In this document: in pieces, positions 10,013 through 20,363 of the stretch
How the letters are laid out: each line of letters begins with the position of its first letter
How positions within the stretch are numbered: position 1 is the first letter of the stretch
Source of the DNA: Hydrangea macrophylla
Taxonomy: Eukaryota > Streptophyta > Magnoliopsida > Cornales > Hydrangeaceae
Direction: 5' to 3'
DNA length: 64,000 nucleotides
Assembly (NCBI GenBank): GCA_033977485.1
Contig: CM066991.1
Span: forward strand, 36,577,850 to 36,641,849
The notes under the pieces: generated by a model
Database searches by the model: none
What the model was told of the DNA's origin: nothing
What the model saw: only the letters and a program-made list of their open reading frames with translations
Made by a program: the position numbers and the translations under genes

Positions 10013-10250
10013 TCGTGATCAAATCAAAAGCGCTCTCATGACTCCTGTGATAGAATCTCGCATAGATAATCTTCCCTGACTAACACGCCACGAAATGCGC
10101 GTCATACATAGGGAAAATGTGATAAGCATGACATTTACATAACCAGGTTAATTCAGAAAGCACCAGATTGCTTGAGCACGTGCATCACGATAAGGTAAGT
10201 GCATTCATCCGTACGACTATTTGCGCTTGTGTATGTTTGACCCTTGACCC
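10013..10250 (+). other. 3' untranslated spacer of Tat-1
   Basis: No gene was recognised. It leads from the tandem array into the conserved segment before the PPT. Confidence 0.5.
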
Positions 10251-10464
10251 GAACTACGTCTTGGTCTGATTCCTGAACGGATACGTAGGCAGCTCATCAT
10301 CGAGCACGACCAGCGTGAACCATTGCCCCGCGCATGTTCTCTTTTGCAACGCATTTTGTTTTTACCTAAATTCGACGGTCTGGTCAAAGGCTTGTCTTCA
10401 CACAGGCTTCGACATTCACTTGTGGTACGCGTTGCTCCACAAGCTCTGCCGAAGAGGGGCAAAC
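10251..10464 (+). promoter_or_regulatory. Conserved pre-PPT region: two hairpins and polypurine tract
   Basis: The region starts with the GAACTACG module (10251-10292; outer stem CTACGT/ACGTAG). Near its end is a hairpin, CTTGTGG (10419-10425) pairing with CCACAAG (10437-10443), loop 10426-10436. The PPT follows at about 10451-10464 (GAAGAGGGGCAAAC) and touches the LTR. The homologous region of the TR-GAG element (60002-60205) keeps both hairpins with compensatory changes and the same distance to the LTR. A PPT primes plus-strand DNA synthesis in LTR elements; the role of the hairpins is unknown. Confidence 0.8.
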
Positions 10465-10722
10465 TGTAGACACCCCAATTTTGACCTAATGTCGAATTTA
10501 GGAGAGTGTCACCTCCGTGTCCGATGATGACAAGGACCGAAAAATTGAAGTATTCCAAGCTCTTCAGAAAATCTCCAAAACGCGATAAAATTTCACAGAA
10601 AGAGGAAAAATACCAGGTATTCAGGAGAATTCAGGGAAAAGATATGATTTTTGGAAAGGATCTTCAAAAATAATTTGTTTCAAAAGGAGAAAAGACCTAA
10701 AAAGGGGAATCTCACCAAGAAA

Positions 10723-11040
10723 CGGCACACGGCAGATTCCGCGGCACTCTACGAGTGCCGCGCGGCAGTCAGAAAGTGCCGCCGCGGCATTCTCCGAGTG
10801 CCGCCACAGGTTTCTGACTGCCGTTCACTTTTTAAGTCTGTATTTTGCAGTGCAATACGTATGCGCATGCAGATAAGAACAAAAAACTGATAAAGTAAGA
10901 CTGACAAAAACGCGGCAATTAATTAAATGCCGCGGCAATTGATGAGAGCCGCGCGGCATTCACGAAATGCCGCAACGGCAGATGTTGAGTGCCGCAACGG
11001 CATTCACGGACTGCCGCGGCAGGTTTCTGACTGCCGCGCT
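10723..11040. repeat. Palindrome cluster 3 in LTR U3 (two blocks)
   Basis: Two blocks, about 10723-10823 and 10911-11040, of GCGGCANTC/GANTGCCGC inverted repeats are separated by an ordinary AT-richer stretch. The second block ends about 110 bp before the LTR TATA box. Confidence 0.85.
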
Positions 11041-11147
11041 GGGCAACAGTCTGTGTAATTTCAGAAAGTACACATTGTACCACCAAATGAGAGAATTACA
11101 CCTGTTTTTTGCTCCGAAATTCACCAAAAATACCTGGTGTTTTTGCC

Positions 11148-11155
11148 TATAAAAG
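11148..11155 (+). promoter_or_regulatory. TATA box of the Tat-1 LTR
   Basis: TATAAAAG sits in a good context (GCCTATAAAAGAG). Transcription would be expected to start about 30 bp downstream, giving a long R/U5 region. Confidence 0.7.
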
Positions 11156-13418
11156 AGAAGGGATCTTGTTTGTAAAAGGGGGACCAAGAAGAAAAAGGCA
11201 TTTGGGGGGAAAACATATACAAAAATACTTCCATTACACCCACATTTGAAAGAAAAGAGAGAGTTTTGGGAGAGCTTGAAGGGGAGTTTGGATAATCTTC
11301 AAAAGAAAACTTTGAGGATAATTAGGAGGTGATCCTCTAAACCTAGATTATTAGCTTACTCTTCCTTCCCTTGAAATCTTTAAATCTTAGAATGTTTCAT
11401 CATCTTTCTTTGTTTTAAACTTAGTAGTCTTTTTTTTATTCCCAATACTTCTTTCTTTTTTTTTGTCTATCTTCTTCTCTTAAAGGTCTTGGAGATCTTC
11501 AATATCTCTATTGATCTCTTGAGCATGATCCTTTGAATCTCATGTAAGCTCATGCTCTACATGGAAGTCAAAACTTGATCATCACTTTATTTCACATAGA
11601 TAGGACCCAAGTCCATATTCATGACTTGGATCCTCTAAGCTTGGTGTCTCATGGAATCATTTCCATATTCCTTTGAAAACTACCAAGTATTAGTTGCACT
11701 TTCACCCCCAATGACCATTAAATGGTAGGAGAATATAGTTTTGAGTCTAAATCCATCTCCATGATTTAGATTTCCCTATCCTTTAGATTTCATGAAGTCA
11801 ATCCATGTTTCATTTGAAATCTATGAAGAACAAAGGTTTGTAGTCTCCAATGACCATCAAATGGTAGGAGAAGTGGTTTGGTTTAACTCAACTTCATGGT
11901 TTAATAGTTGGAGTTACCAAATAAAAGTTGAACTAGCAAAATAAAAAAAAAAAAACAGTGAATCCATAAACTGTTTTTGATCAAAGATTTTTAGTTCGAA
12001 ATCTAACCGTTGAAATCAAGTGAAACCAACGGGAAAGTGTCAATAACACATTGTTCTACCACTGTAATTTTTGTTTTGAGGTGGTTTCATGTTTAGAATG
12101 GTTTGATCATGGTTTTTGTGAAGCAACAACAATCTGTCCAGAATTTCAGAATAGTTTCAGAACAGCAACACTCTTTTGAAGTAATTAAATCAGAGTTCTA
12201 ACAAAGTTTCTATGACCCAAAATAACTTTTTCCAAGTAGATTAATGTGTTAGGAAGTCACCCTAAAAAGAACAAGGCAATTCTGAATTTTTTACTATTTT
12301 TAATAAATCGTGCAAGAATTCTGGACAGGAGATTGTAAGATGCTGAGTGATGTCTAGTGTTTTCCATATTCCCGGAGATCTAACCGTTGAAACCTTGATT
12401 TTCTTTTTGATTTGGAAACTAGACTGACAGAGGCATCTTGTGTCCAAATTTCATCAACATCAAACCATAAGAGACGTGTTTTTTATTTCTTTTAAGTTCT
12501 GGTATGCTCTCTGCAATTTTCAGAGTTTTCATGACACATTTGACTTACTTTGTAAGTAAGGGCCTAAATGACTTTCTTATAATCTAAGGTTTAAACCATG
12601 CTTTAATAATAATTAATTGATTGAGCTTGAATTCAAGGTTTAAGAGTATCTCATAGTTTATCCTTGTCCATGGACATATTCATCCATATGGTTTGGCACT
12701 TGTAATTATGACTTATTAGCTTTGGATTTAATTACATTAGATAGATTTAAGCTAGAAATTTAGGGTTGTTATTTCTAACATCATGTTTTACATATCATGT
12801 GAACTAACCCTTTGTTTTGTAGCGCTATTAAGGTACGATTTCTCAATCCCTCTCTAGTTTATCAAATTCCTTAATTTTTATTTGATTTTCGACCTTATGC
12901 GCGACACCTTAGAGTTAAGATTTGCCTTATGTGTATATATGGATTAGAGACTCTTTTCCTAGGTTTTATTTAATCGCATGCATTGCACGTTTATTATCGC
13001 CGCTGGACCCCGGGTAAGTTCACTTGTTCCATATTGCATATCATATCGCTTGTTACCTGAATTATGTGGCTTTTGAATGATATTTTGTCAATTGCAATTT
13101 TACACCCTTTGGACATGCTTTTGTGATGTATATGTATATATGTATTAGTTGAGGGCATGCTTAGATTAATAAATTTGATTAAAAGGATGTTGAGTAGAGG
13201 CCTATCATAAGATAGGATGAGAGAGGGTGTTTTAGTCCGATGGGCTCCTTCCTCTCTCATTCCATAATCCCCGGACCTAGTTAATCTCTGGTTTCTAAAA
13301 GATCAGTTTGCTTTTAAAATGGTTTCTTAATTTTCCTTTTAAAAATTAAGTGGCGACTCATTTTGTTTCAGAAATTGATTTTGAAAAGCTGTGGGTAAAC
13401 CAACCTGCGATATCCACA

Positions 13419-15246
13419 GCGTACTAAAGATCTCGGGCGCATTAGGGATAGGTATGGCCTTCCCGACTACCGCTCCTTGGCGGTGAGTGTCGGTGGAGCC
13501 CAAATCTACCACCAGGGTTTCTCTACCCTATATGAGGACATCTTCATGGCTGGGTTCCGCATCCCCCTCCATCCGGTCGCTTGGGATGTTCTGATATACA
13601 TGGGGATTGGCCCAAGCCATTTGGCCCCGAACGGTTGGAGATTCCTCATGGGGTCCATCTCCCTATGGCTCCAAGTTTTTGGATACGAACTCTCCGTCGA
13701 GGAGTTCCTCTGGACACATCGACCATTCCCCGTACATGGAGAGACCGAGTTCTTTTCTCTCGGGGCTGATCAGGGGAGGAAGATCTTAGTCAACTGCCCA
13801 AGCAACAACATAGGGTGGAAGAATAGGTTTTACCAAGTGTCCACCCTCGGGCTCTGTGAATCGGCCCCTGGGATCCAGATGAGGACTTCCTGGGCTGGAG
13901 AGTTGAGGGGTAAGCCCGTTCAATTTCACTTTTTTGCTTTCTTCTTTGTTTTGCTCCAGTTTTCAAGACTAACCACTTTGCACTTTGCTTTGCAGCAGGA
14001 TCAACCAATCCGCTGAGCATTCCCGACGAGTGCCAAGCCAGGATCAGGAGTTTAACAGACCTACTGATAAACATCTGGAACGTGTTGACTTGGACTAGCG
14101 ACTTCCGTGCTACTGACGACCCGGCTCAGCCCACTGAAGCTCCGGTATTCCCCCTAATTCTTCCTGGTAAGTGCTCGGATTCTGCCGTCTCCTGTGGTAC
14201 TTCTTCCCCGTCTTCTTCATTGGTTGTTAACTGTTCAATTTTCTTCTTTTATAGAGATGGCTTCGAAGAGAAATTTGGAGCAATTGAGGGAGAGGCAGGC
14301 CGCTGCCCCCCGAATGGCGGTGGCATAAGGAAAAAGGCCTGCGGCCGAGGCCCCGGGTGGCGAGCGCCCACTGAGGCAGATCCGGCACGTGGTAGCAAAC
14401 CGTCCGGAGCCAGTGGGGACCTCAACGCCCCATATGGTGGTAGTTGAAGAGACAGCCCTCCGAACGGGGGTGCCGACCGTGGCACCGATGGCTGCCTCGA
14501 CCGAGATCAGGGAGCGGGTGAAACCTGGCCTGCTCCCCAGCCAAGTGGAAGCGTGTGAAAACATGTCTCCCGAGGTCTTCCAAAGCTGGCTGTACAGCCT
14601 CTCTCACATGGTGAGTTCTCCTACCTCTGTTTCTTTCTCTTCAATTATTTTATCAACTCAGCCTGTTTACTGACCGATCAGTTTTAACTTCTCGCAGGTT
14701 GGGTGCATGGCCGCCAGGGCTGAGTCCTTCCTACCTTCCTTGGCTAGGAGGGCCGCTGCTATTGAAGTTGCTTCGTCTAAGGAGCGAGCGACCTTAGAGG
14801 CCAAGGGGACAGCTCTGGCTGTGGAGAAGGACAAGGTAAAAGGTTTGGCCTTGAGCCTTGGTACTGCTAAAGCTGAGTTGGCTACAACCCAGGCCGACCT
14901 AGAGGTTGCTCGAGCCAGCGCAGCAGCGGCAGAGGCACGAGAGAAGGCTCTAGCAGAGGCGACAGCGGCGGGGGCCCTATAGGAAGCTTTTGACGATGGC
15001 TTCTTCTAGGGCTACGAAGATCTAAAGTGCAGGCTATCCCGGGATCACCCCGAGTGGGACATCTCATCCTATGAGGGGATTGATTCAGACTTCTGGGATG
15101 TAGGTCCTGCTGCAGGCGAGGGCTCCGCTACTTATACCGGACTTGTTGAAGAGGCTACCCCGGGCGAAGGCTCTGTACCGGGAGGAGGAGCCGACCCCGA
15201 ACAGGAGGCTGGGGATACCGAAGACGTGGTCGAGGTCGACGACTAA
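13419..15246 (+). pseudogene. 'Putative gypsy type transposon' family ORF, copy A (antisense cargo of an older element)
   Basis: The gene is cut at its 5' side by the Tat-1 insertion. Exons can be placed at 13419-13910, 13995-14165, about 14255-14608 and 14698-15246, with GT-AG introns. The first exon has the pattern of the plant family called Transposase_28/putative gypsy type transposon (LHPVAWDVLIYMGI, LAPNGWRFLMG). The last exon encodes an Ala/Glu/Lys-rich coiled-coil-like segment and an acidic tail ending VEVDD. In-frame stops occur in exon 3 (after AVA, near 14326) and twice in the last exon (near 14980 and 15007), so it is a pseudogene. It is convergent with the integrase stub on the minus strand. 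That is the same layout as pol and antisense cargo in Tat-1. Confidence 0.78.
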
Positions 15247-16197
15247 GGTCCCCGACCTATTTTCTTTTGTGTTGTAGTTTTTTTTTTTGGGAGGCTACTA
15301 TAATTGCCCCCCAGGCGATGTAAATAATTTTGTCTGCTAATTAATGAAAAGGTCCGTTAGGCCACTCTTCTTTCCATCAACTGTTTACATTTCCTGCCTG
15401 CTTGTGATTGCTAGTATCCGCCCAGTTTTAACCGACCTAAATCCCTACCTTAGCAAATGGTTTAGGACCGTAACCGGTAGAATATCTGGTCTTACTAACC
15501 TATTTTTAAGGTGACTGCTCGGTGTATCATAGTAACTTATCCTGTTTACCGTCCAGGATGGCCCGGTGTATTATAGAAAAATCCTATTTTACCGTCCGGG
15601 ATGGCCTGGGTATTTTAGGAAAATCCTGTTTTACCGTCCGGGATGCTTTATCTCTGATCACTGTAAGTACTCAGGAATTTTTAGATTCCAAGTCCTTTTA
15701 ATGACCGGTGTGATTTCCTATTTTAGCCCGATCCCTACCCCCCAAGTATTTTGTTAAGGCGGGTGTACGAGAGTGAGTGGCCGTAGAAAACTGACCTTGA
15801 ACATGGGTGGTTGTAGGGTCATTTGAGGCTTGCCATCATCAGCCACCTAGGGGGTTTGCCCCCGTTGCTGGTTGGGCCTAAGCGAAGCCGTTGCCTCTGG
15901 GTTAGGCCCGACGTCTTTGTGCCTTGGTTTTGAGCCAAGGTCTTTTGCCTCTGGTGCAATCCTGAGGTCTTTGTGCCTTAGTTTTGAGCCAAGGTCTGTC
16001 ATGCCTCGGGGTTAGGCCCGAGGTCTTTTAGGCCTTGGGTGCGATCCCGAGGTCTTTCAATATTGGACGGGACACTGACAGGAGTAATTTTGTAAAGTAA
16101 AGTCTTTTATTTTATTCAAAAATTTATAATGAATTCTCAAATAGAGCTACAAAAATTTCCTGACCAGTGATAAACTACCCATGTCTTAGGGTTATTG
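15247..16197. other. Intergenic 3' region with short repeats
   Basis: This is the space between the end of copy A and the end of the minus-strand integrase. It contains about two and a half copies of a 45-50-bp unit with ACCGTCCGGGATGG (15550-15650). A second family around 15880-16060 contains GAGCCAAGGTCTTT and GTTAGGCCCGA. I see no gene. Confidence 0.65.
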
Positions 16198-16795
16198 ACA
16201 GTACTTGCGGAGGTGTTGCACATTCCAAGGGTGAGATGGATCACGTTCATCCAGGCTCCAAAGCCAGTAAGTTCCCGGTCGGTTGACTTGGGTAACTGTA
16301 TATGGACCTTCCCAGTTTGGCCCCAACATCCCATGGCTCGGGATTCGGGTAGACTGGTTCACTACCTTAAGTAGAAGGTCTCCTACTTGAAAACTGTGAT
16401 GCATCACCTTGCTGTTGTAATATCGTGAGACCCGCTGCTTATAGGCTGCCACCTTTAAATAGGCTCGGTCTCTTTTTTCCTCTACCAAGTCCAGTTCTGT
16501 TTTGAGAGCATCTTCGTTATCTGGCACTCTGTAATTTGCCACCCGATAAGTGGGCAACTTGAGCTCTGTAGGGACCACCGCCTCGAACCCGTAGGTTAAG
16601 GAGAACGGCATCTCACCTGTTGCCGCTCGGGGCGTAGTTCGATAGGCCCACAAGAGGGTTGGCAGTTCTTCAGCCCACAGTCCTTTGGGGCTTTCAAGTC
16701 TTGTTTTGATCGACTGCAAGATTTTCTAGTTTGTTACCTTGGCTTGACCATTGGCTTGAGGGTGTTCGGGGGGAGGAGTAGTGATTAAGTATCCC
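16198..16795 (-). pseudogene. Ty3/gypsy integrase C-terminal fragment
   Basis: On the minus strand a conserved integrase end can be read. It contains HPQANGQ near the start, then KTRLESPKGLWAEELP, the YRTTPRAATGEMPFSL segment and a C-terminal part ending HLRKYCQ. A stop lies shortly after HPQANGQAK, and the reading is lost upstream of about 16795, so the catalytic core is missing. It is the end of pol of the minus-strand element whose cargo is copy A. Confidence 0.85.
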
Positions 16796-17573
16796 ATAGC
16801 CCGAGCAGATATGCCTGAACAATGGGGTAGGACCAGTCGTGGTGGTCAACCGGGGTATGAACCGAGCGGTGGCCCTGTGGGCCTGAGTCCTACCTCTGCC
16901 ACGTGTCAGCTTATGACCGGCCTAGTCAGGATCAAACGATGCCAGCGTGGATGTAACAGGACCGTTTATATGGTAACCAAACCGTCTCATCGTACATTTA
17001 ATGCGTGCGCCTTTTGAGGCGATGCTTTGCGTGCCCGAGGTGACAACTGTCAGCCACTTTGGGCAGGAAAGCGTATGAGCCATTTGATCTGTTTTGATCT
17101 GAACCGTCCATGGTTCCTATATAAAGGATACTTGTTCATTTCTTCAACTCTTTACTGTAAAGACATATATTCCCGAGAGGTTTGAGAGCAAGCAAGATCC
17201 CGAGCAAGATTCCCGAGCCCTTTTCTACGCTAAACTTTATAAGTCTTTACTTTCCAGCTTTAGCACTTCACTTTTTTCCTTCTCTTCTTTTCTGAGCGAG
17301 GCTGGAGAGAGTGAACCCACTTAGGTTAGAACGGGAGTGGGATTTATTCTTCCTTAGATTCTGTTCTTTCTTCAAGTCAGGAGGCACCTTAGGGCAGCTG
17401 AACCGAGCGGGATTTTCGGGGTAGTCTTGAGAGAGTGTCACCTTACGTTAAGTACCATTCACTCTTTCCCTTTTAGGTTAGTGACCTTGCCCCCTTTGTA
17501 TACCAGGCTCGGGGTTCCTGATCCACACTTAGGTCATACCCTGCTTCCCATTCCTACCATAGGAGTACCAGAA
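16796..17573 (+). promoter_or_regulatory. LTR-like/promoter region upstream of copy B, with TATA box
   Basis: TATATAAA at 17118-17125 (context TTCCTATATAAAGG) lies about 450 bp before the ATG of copy B. A CACGTG core (G-box type) lies at about 16899-16904. The segment joins the truncated integrase stub abruptly near 16795, which looks like a recombination or deletion junction. Whether it is a true LTR cannot be shown because no partner copy is in the window. Confidence 0.55.
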
Positions 17574-19423
17574 ATGAAACATTCTGACTTCGATTCTGCT
17601 TCCCGGTTAGAGGAAGAGATGTACCGATCGGGAAGTCCTGACACTAGCCTAGATCCACCGTCCGCTTCCCCATCTGACCACCAGAGTGAAGACAGGATCC
17701 TGATCCATCTCTCCGACGGTGAGTCGGACCAGGAAGCCCCCATTGATTCCGTTTCCCAAGGTTCAGGTGACGAGACACTAGGGGAACCCGACCCCGAGGT
17801 AGCCTTCTCCAGCGAATTCATCCCGTCCACCTTGCGTACTGAAGATCTCGGGTGCATTAGGGATAGGTATAGCCTTCCCGACTACTGCTCCTTGGCGGTG
17901 ACTGTTGGTGGAGCCCAAATCTACCAGTAGGGTTTCACTACGCAATATGAGGACATCCTCATGGCTGGGTTCTACATCTCCCTCCATCCGGTCGCTCGGG
18001 ACGTCCTGATATACATGGGGATTGCCCTGGGCCAGTTGGCCCCGAACGTTTGGAGATTCCTCATGGGGTCCATCTCCCTATAGCTCCAAGTTTTTGGATA
18101 CGAACTCTCTGTCCAGGAGTTCCTCTGGACACACCGAGCATTCCCCGTATATGGAGAGATCGAGTTCTTTTCTCTCGGGGCTCATCAGGGGAGGAAGATC
18201 TTAGTCAACTGCCCGAGCAACAATAAAGGGTGGAAGAACAGGTTCTTCCAAGTGTCCACCCTCGGGCTTTGTGAACCGGCTCCCGGAATCCAGATGAGGA
18301 CTTCCTGGGCGGGAGAGTTGAGCGGTAAGCCCGTTCGGTTTCACTTTTTTGCTTTCTTCTTTGTTTTGCTCCAGTTTTTTAGACTAACCACTTTGCACTT
18401 TGCTTTACACCGAGATCAACCAATTTGCCGAGCATTCCCGACGAGTGCCAGGCCAAGATCAGGAGTTTGGCGGACCGTCCGATAAACATGTGGAACGTGT
18501 TGACTCGGTCTGGCAACTTTCGAGCTACTGATAACCCGGCTCAGCCAACCGAAGCTCCGGTATTCCCCCCAATTCTTCCTGGTATGTGCTCAGATTTTGC
18601 CTTCTCCCATGGTACTCCTTCCCTGTCTTCTTCATTGGTTGTTAACTGTTCAATTTTCTTCTTTTGCAGAGATGGCTCTGAAGAGAAATTTGGAGCAATT
18701 CAGGGAGAGATAAGCCACTGCCGCTGTTGCTGCTGGTGCCGCCCGAATGATAGTGGCACTAGCGAAAAGGCTCGCTGCTGAGGCCCCGGGTGGTGAGCGC
18801 CCGCTGAGGCAGATCCAGCACGGGGTAGGAAATCGTCCGGAGCCAGTGGGGTCCTCAACGCCCCACGTGGTTGTGGTTGAAGAGACCGCCCCCCGGACAG
18901 GGGTGCCGGCCGTGGCACTTATGGTTGCCTCGGTCGAGATCAGGGAGCAGGTATAACCCGGCCTGCTCCCCAGCCAAGTGGAGGCCTGTGAAAACATGTC
19001 TCCTGAGGTCTTCCAAAGCTAGCTATACAGCCTCTCTCACATAGTGAGTTCTCCTACCTCTGTTTCTTTCTGTTCAATTATTTTATCAACTCAGCCTGTT
19101 TACTGACCGGTCAATTTTAAGTTCTCACAGGTCGGGTGCATGGCTGTGTAGTTGAGTCCTTCCTACCTTCCATGGCTAGGAGGGCTGCTGATGCTGAAGC
19201 CTCTTTGTCTGAGGAGTGGGGAACCTCAGAGGCCAGGGGGACAACTTTTTCCATGGAGAAGGACAAGGTAAAAGGTTTGGCCTTGAGCCTTGGGGCTGCT
19301 CAAGCTGAGCTGGCTACAATCCAGGCCGACCTAGAGGCAGCTCAAGCCAGCGCAGCGACAACGGAGGCACGGGAAAAGGCTCTGACGGAGGCGACAACGG
19401 CGGGGGCCCGGGAGTCGGTAAGA
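17574..19423 (+). pseudogene. 'Putative gypsy type transposon' family ORF, copy B
   Basis: This is a second copy of the same gene with its 5' end preserved. Exon 1 starts at ATG 17574 (MKHSDFDSASRL) and has an acidic, Ser-rich N-terminus that copy A has lost. Stops appear at 17928 (after QIYQ), in the ISL*LQ segment near 18081, in exon 3 after LREREFRER-like sequence near 18712, and later. The same exon borders as in copy A are visible. The 3' end of the last exon is lost after about 19423, where unrelated AT-rich sequence begins. Copies A and B are close by eye but carry different stops. Confidence 0.75.
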
Positions 19424-20363
19424 TGAGATGGTGCATTAATTTCATACACGGTCACATATATGTGAATCATAGCTTTCAAATAATATTATGGTTTTCTAAA
19501 ATGAACTCTTTACTCTAATGTAAACTTGTTGAATTTAAATGGGAATTTGAAAATGGTAAATGAGTATATGTTACATTCAAAGTTATGTTTTTAATACTCA
19601 CCAGCTTCTTGAAGCTGACGGCGTTGATGCATCCTGGACATTCGTGTTCAGGCTTTCCAGGTTTTGATCAAGCAGAACATTATGACTACGCTAACTAAGA
19701 ATGTCTACTTTTGGAAGACAAAACTATTATCAATGTCCTATGCTTTAGTTTATGAACTGTTTTGTAATAAGGATGACTATAATAGATGTTAAGTTATTGT
19801 TTTGATTTAAGGCAGTTTGTGCCTTTAGAGACCCCGTGCTATAATAACTATTAAGTTAGAAAAAATTTTGTAAGCCTTGATTGCTCTGCTCTGATTTTTA
19901 TGTTTTTATTGTTGACGTTTGGGATAGAATCGATCCTTCAAACTATCACGACCTACGGGTCCATAAAGAAAATTAAACACTTTCCTTATTTATGCTACGT
20001 CGGGGCATGACATAATCACCATGCCATTACTCCACCACAAAACATTAACATCCTTAGCCTCACCCCACTCTCCTATAACCCGATTATATACAGTACTGCC
20101 TTGACCAAACCCAAACTTGTGATGATCCTTTCTAAGGATTTCGGGATTCACTTTTTTGGATGATATTGAGGAGTACTGGGTAAGACCTTAAGATTGATGA
20201 CCTATTCTACCTAGAGGAAATGAACCTTGGCATAGGAGAAGTAAAATGATGGGATGGACAGCCTTCTGATGATTCCATTTGCAATAGTATTGAGTTCAAC
20301 GAGGGAGTTCTAGAGTATATATGGGGAGAAGGAGATGTGCAACACTTGACTAGGGTAGGCATA
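19424..20363. other. AT-rich unassigned sequence (degenerate repeat)
   Basis: No open gene was recognised. The text looks like old repeat sequence, possibly a worn LTR, but I could not match it to another part of the window. It ends where copia-1 begins; GCATA at 20359-20363 would be the target duplication of copia-1. Confidence 0.4.

Larger units (their letters stand above)
1..13418 (+). mobile_element. Tat/Ogre-type Ty3 retrotransposon (Tat-1), 3' part
   Basis: This is the 3' part of a long Ty3/gypsy element whose 5' LTR, gag and protease lie left of the window. In order it holds pol, post-pol hairpin modules, two genes on the opposite strand, a tandem repeat, a conserved segment before the PPT, and the 3' LTR. 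Assignment to Tat/Ogre rests on the second, archaeal-type RNase H between RT and integrase, the very long LTR starting TGTAGACACCCC, and an antisense ORF between pol and the 3' LTR; extra ORFs at this place are known for this lineage. The base after the LTR starts with GCGTA, which is probably one copy of the target duplication; its partner should lie beyond the left edge. Confidence 0.88.
10465..13418 (+). repeat. 3' LTR of Tat-1
   Basis: It starts TGTAGACACCCC directly after the PPT and ends TATCCACA, giving TG...CA ends and a length of 2954 bp. U3 holds palindrome cluster 3 and a TATA box. Near the end lies TGGCGACTC (13351-13359), which resembles the primer-binding site of this element group. 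The following sequence matches the related copy at 17833, so the right boundary is well fixed. No gene is present in it. Confidence 0.92.

Noticed and set aside
9306..10079. 257-residue open frame made of repeated DLYSRFSQRICVNP units
   Set aside because: The frame is open only because the 60-bp repeat unit is a multiple of three; there is no start context, motif or counterpart elsewhere.
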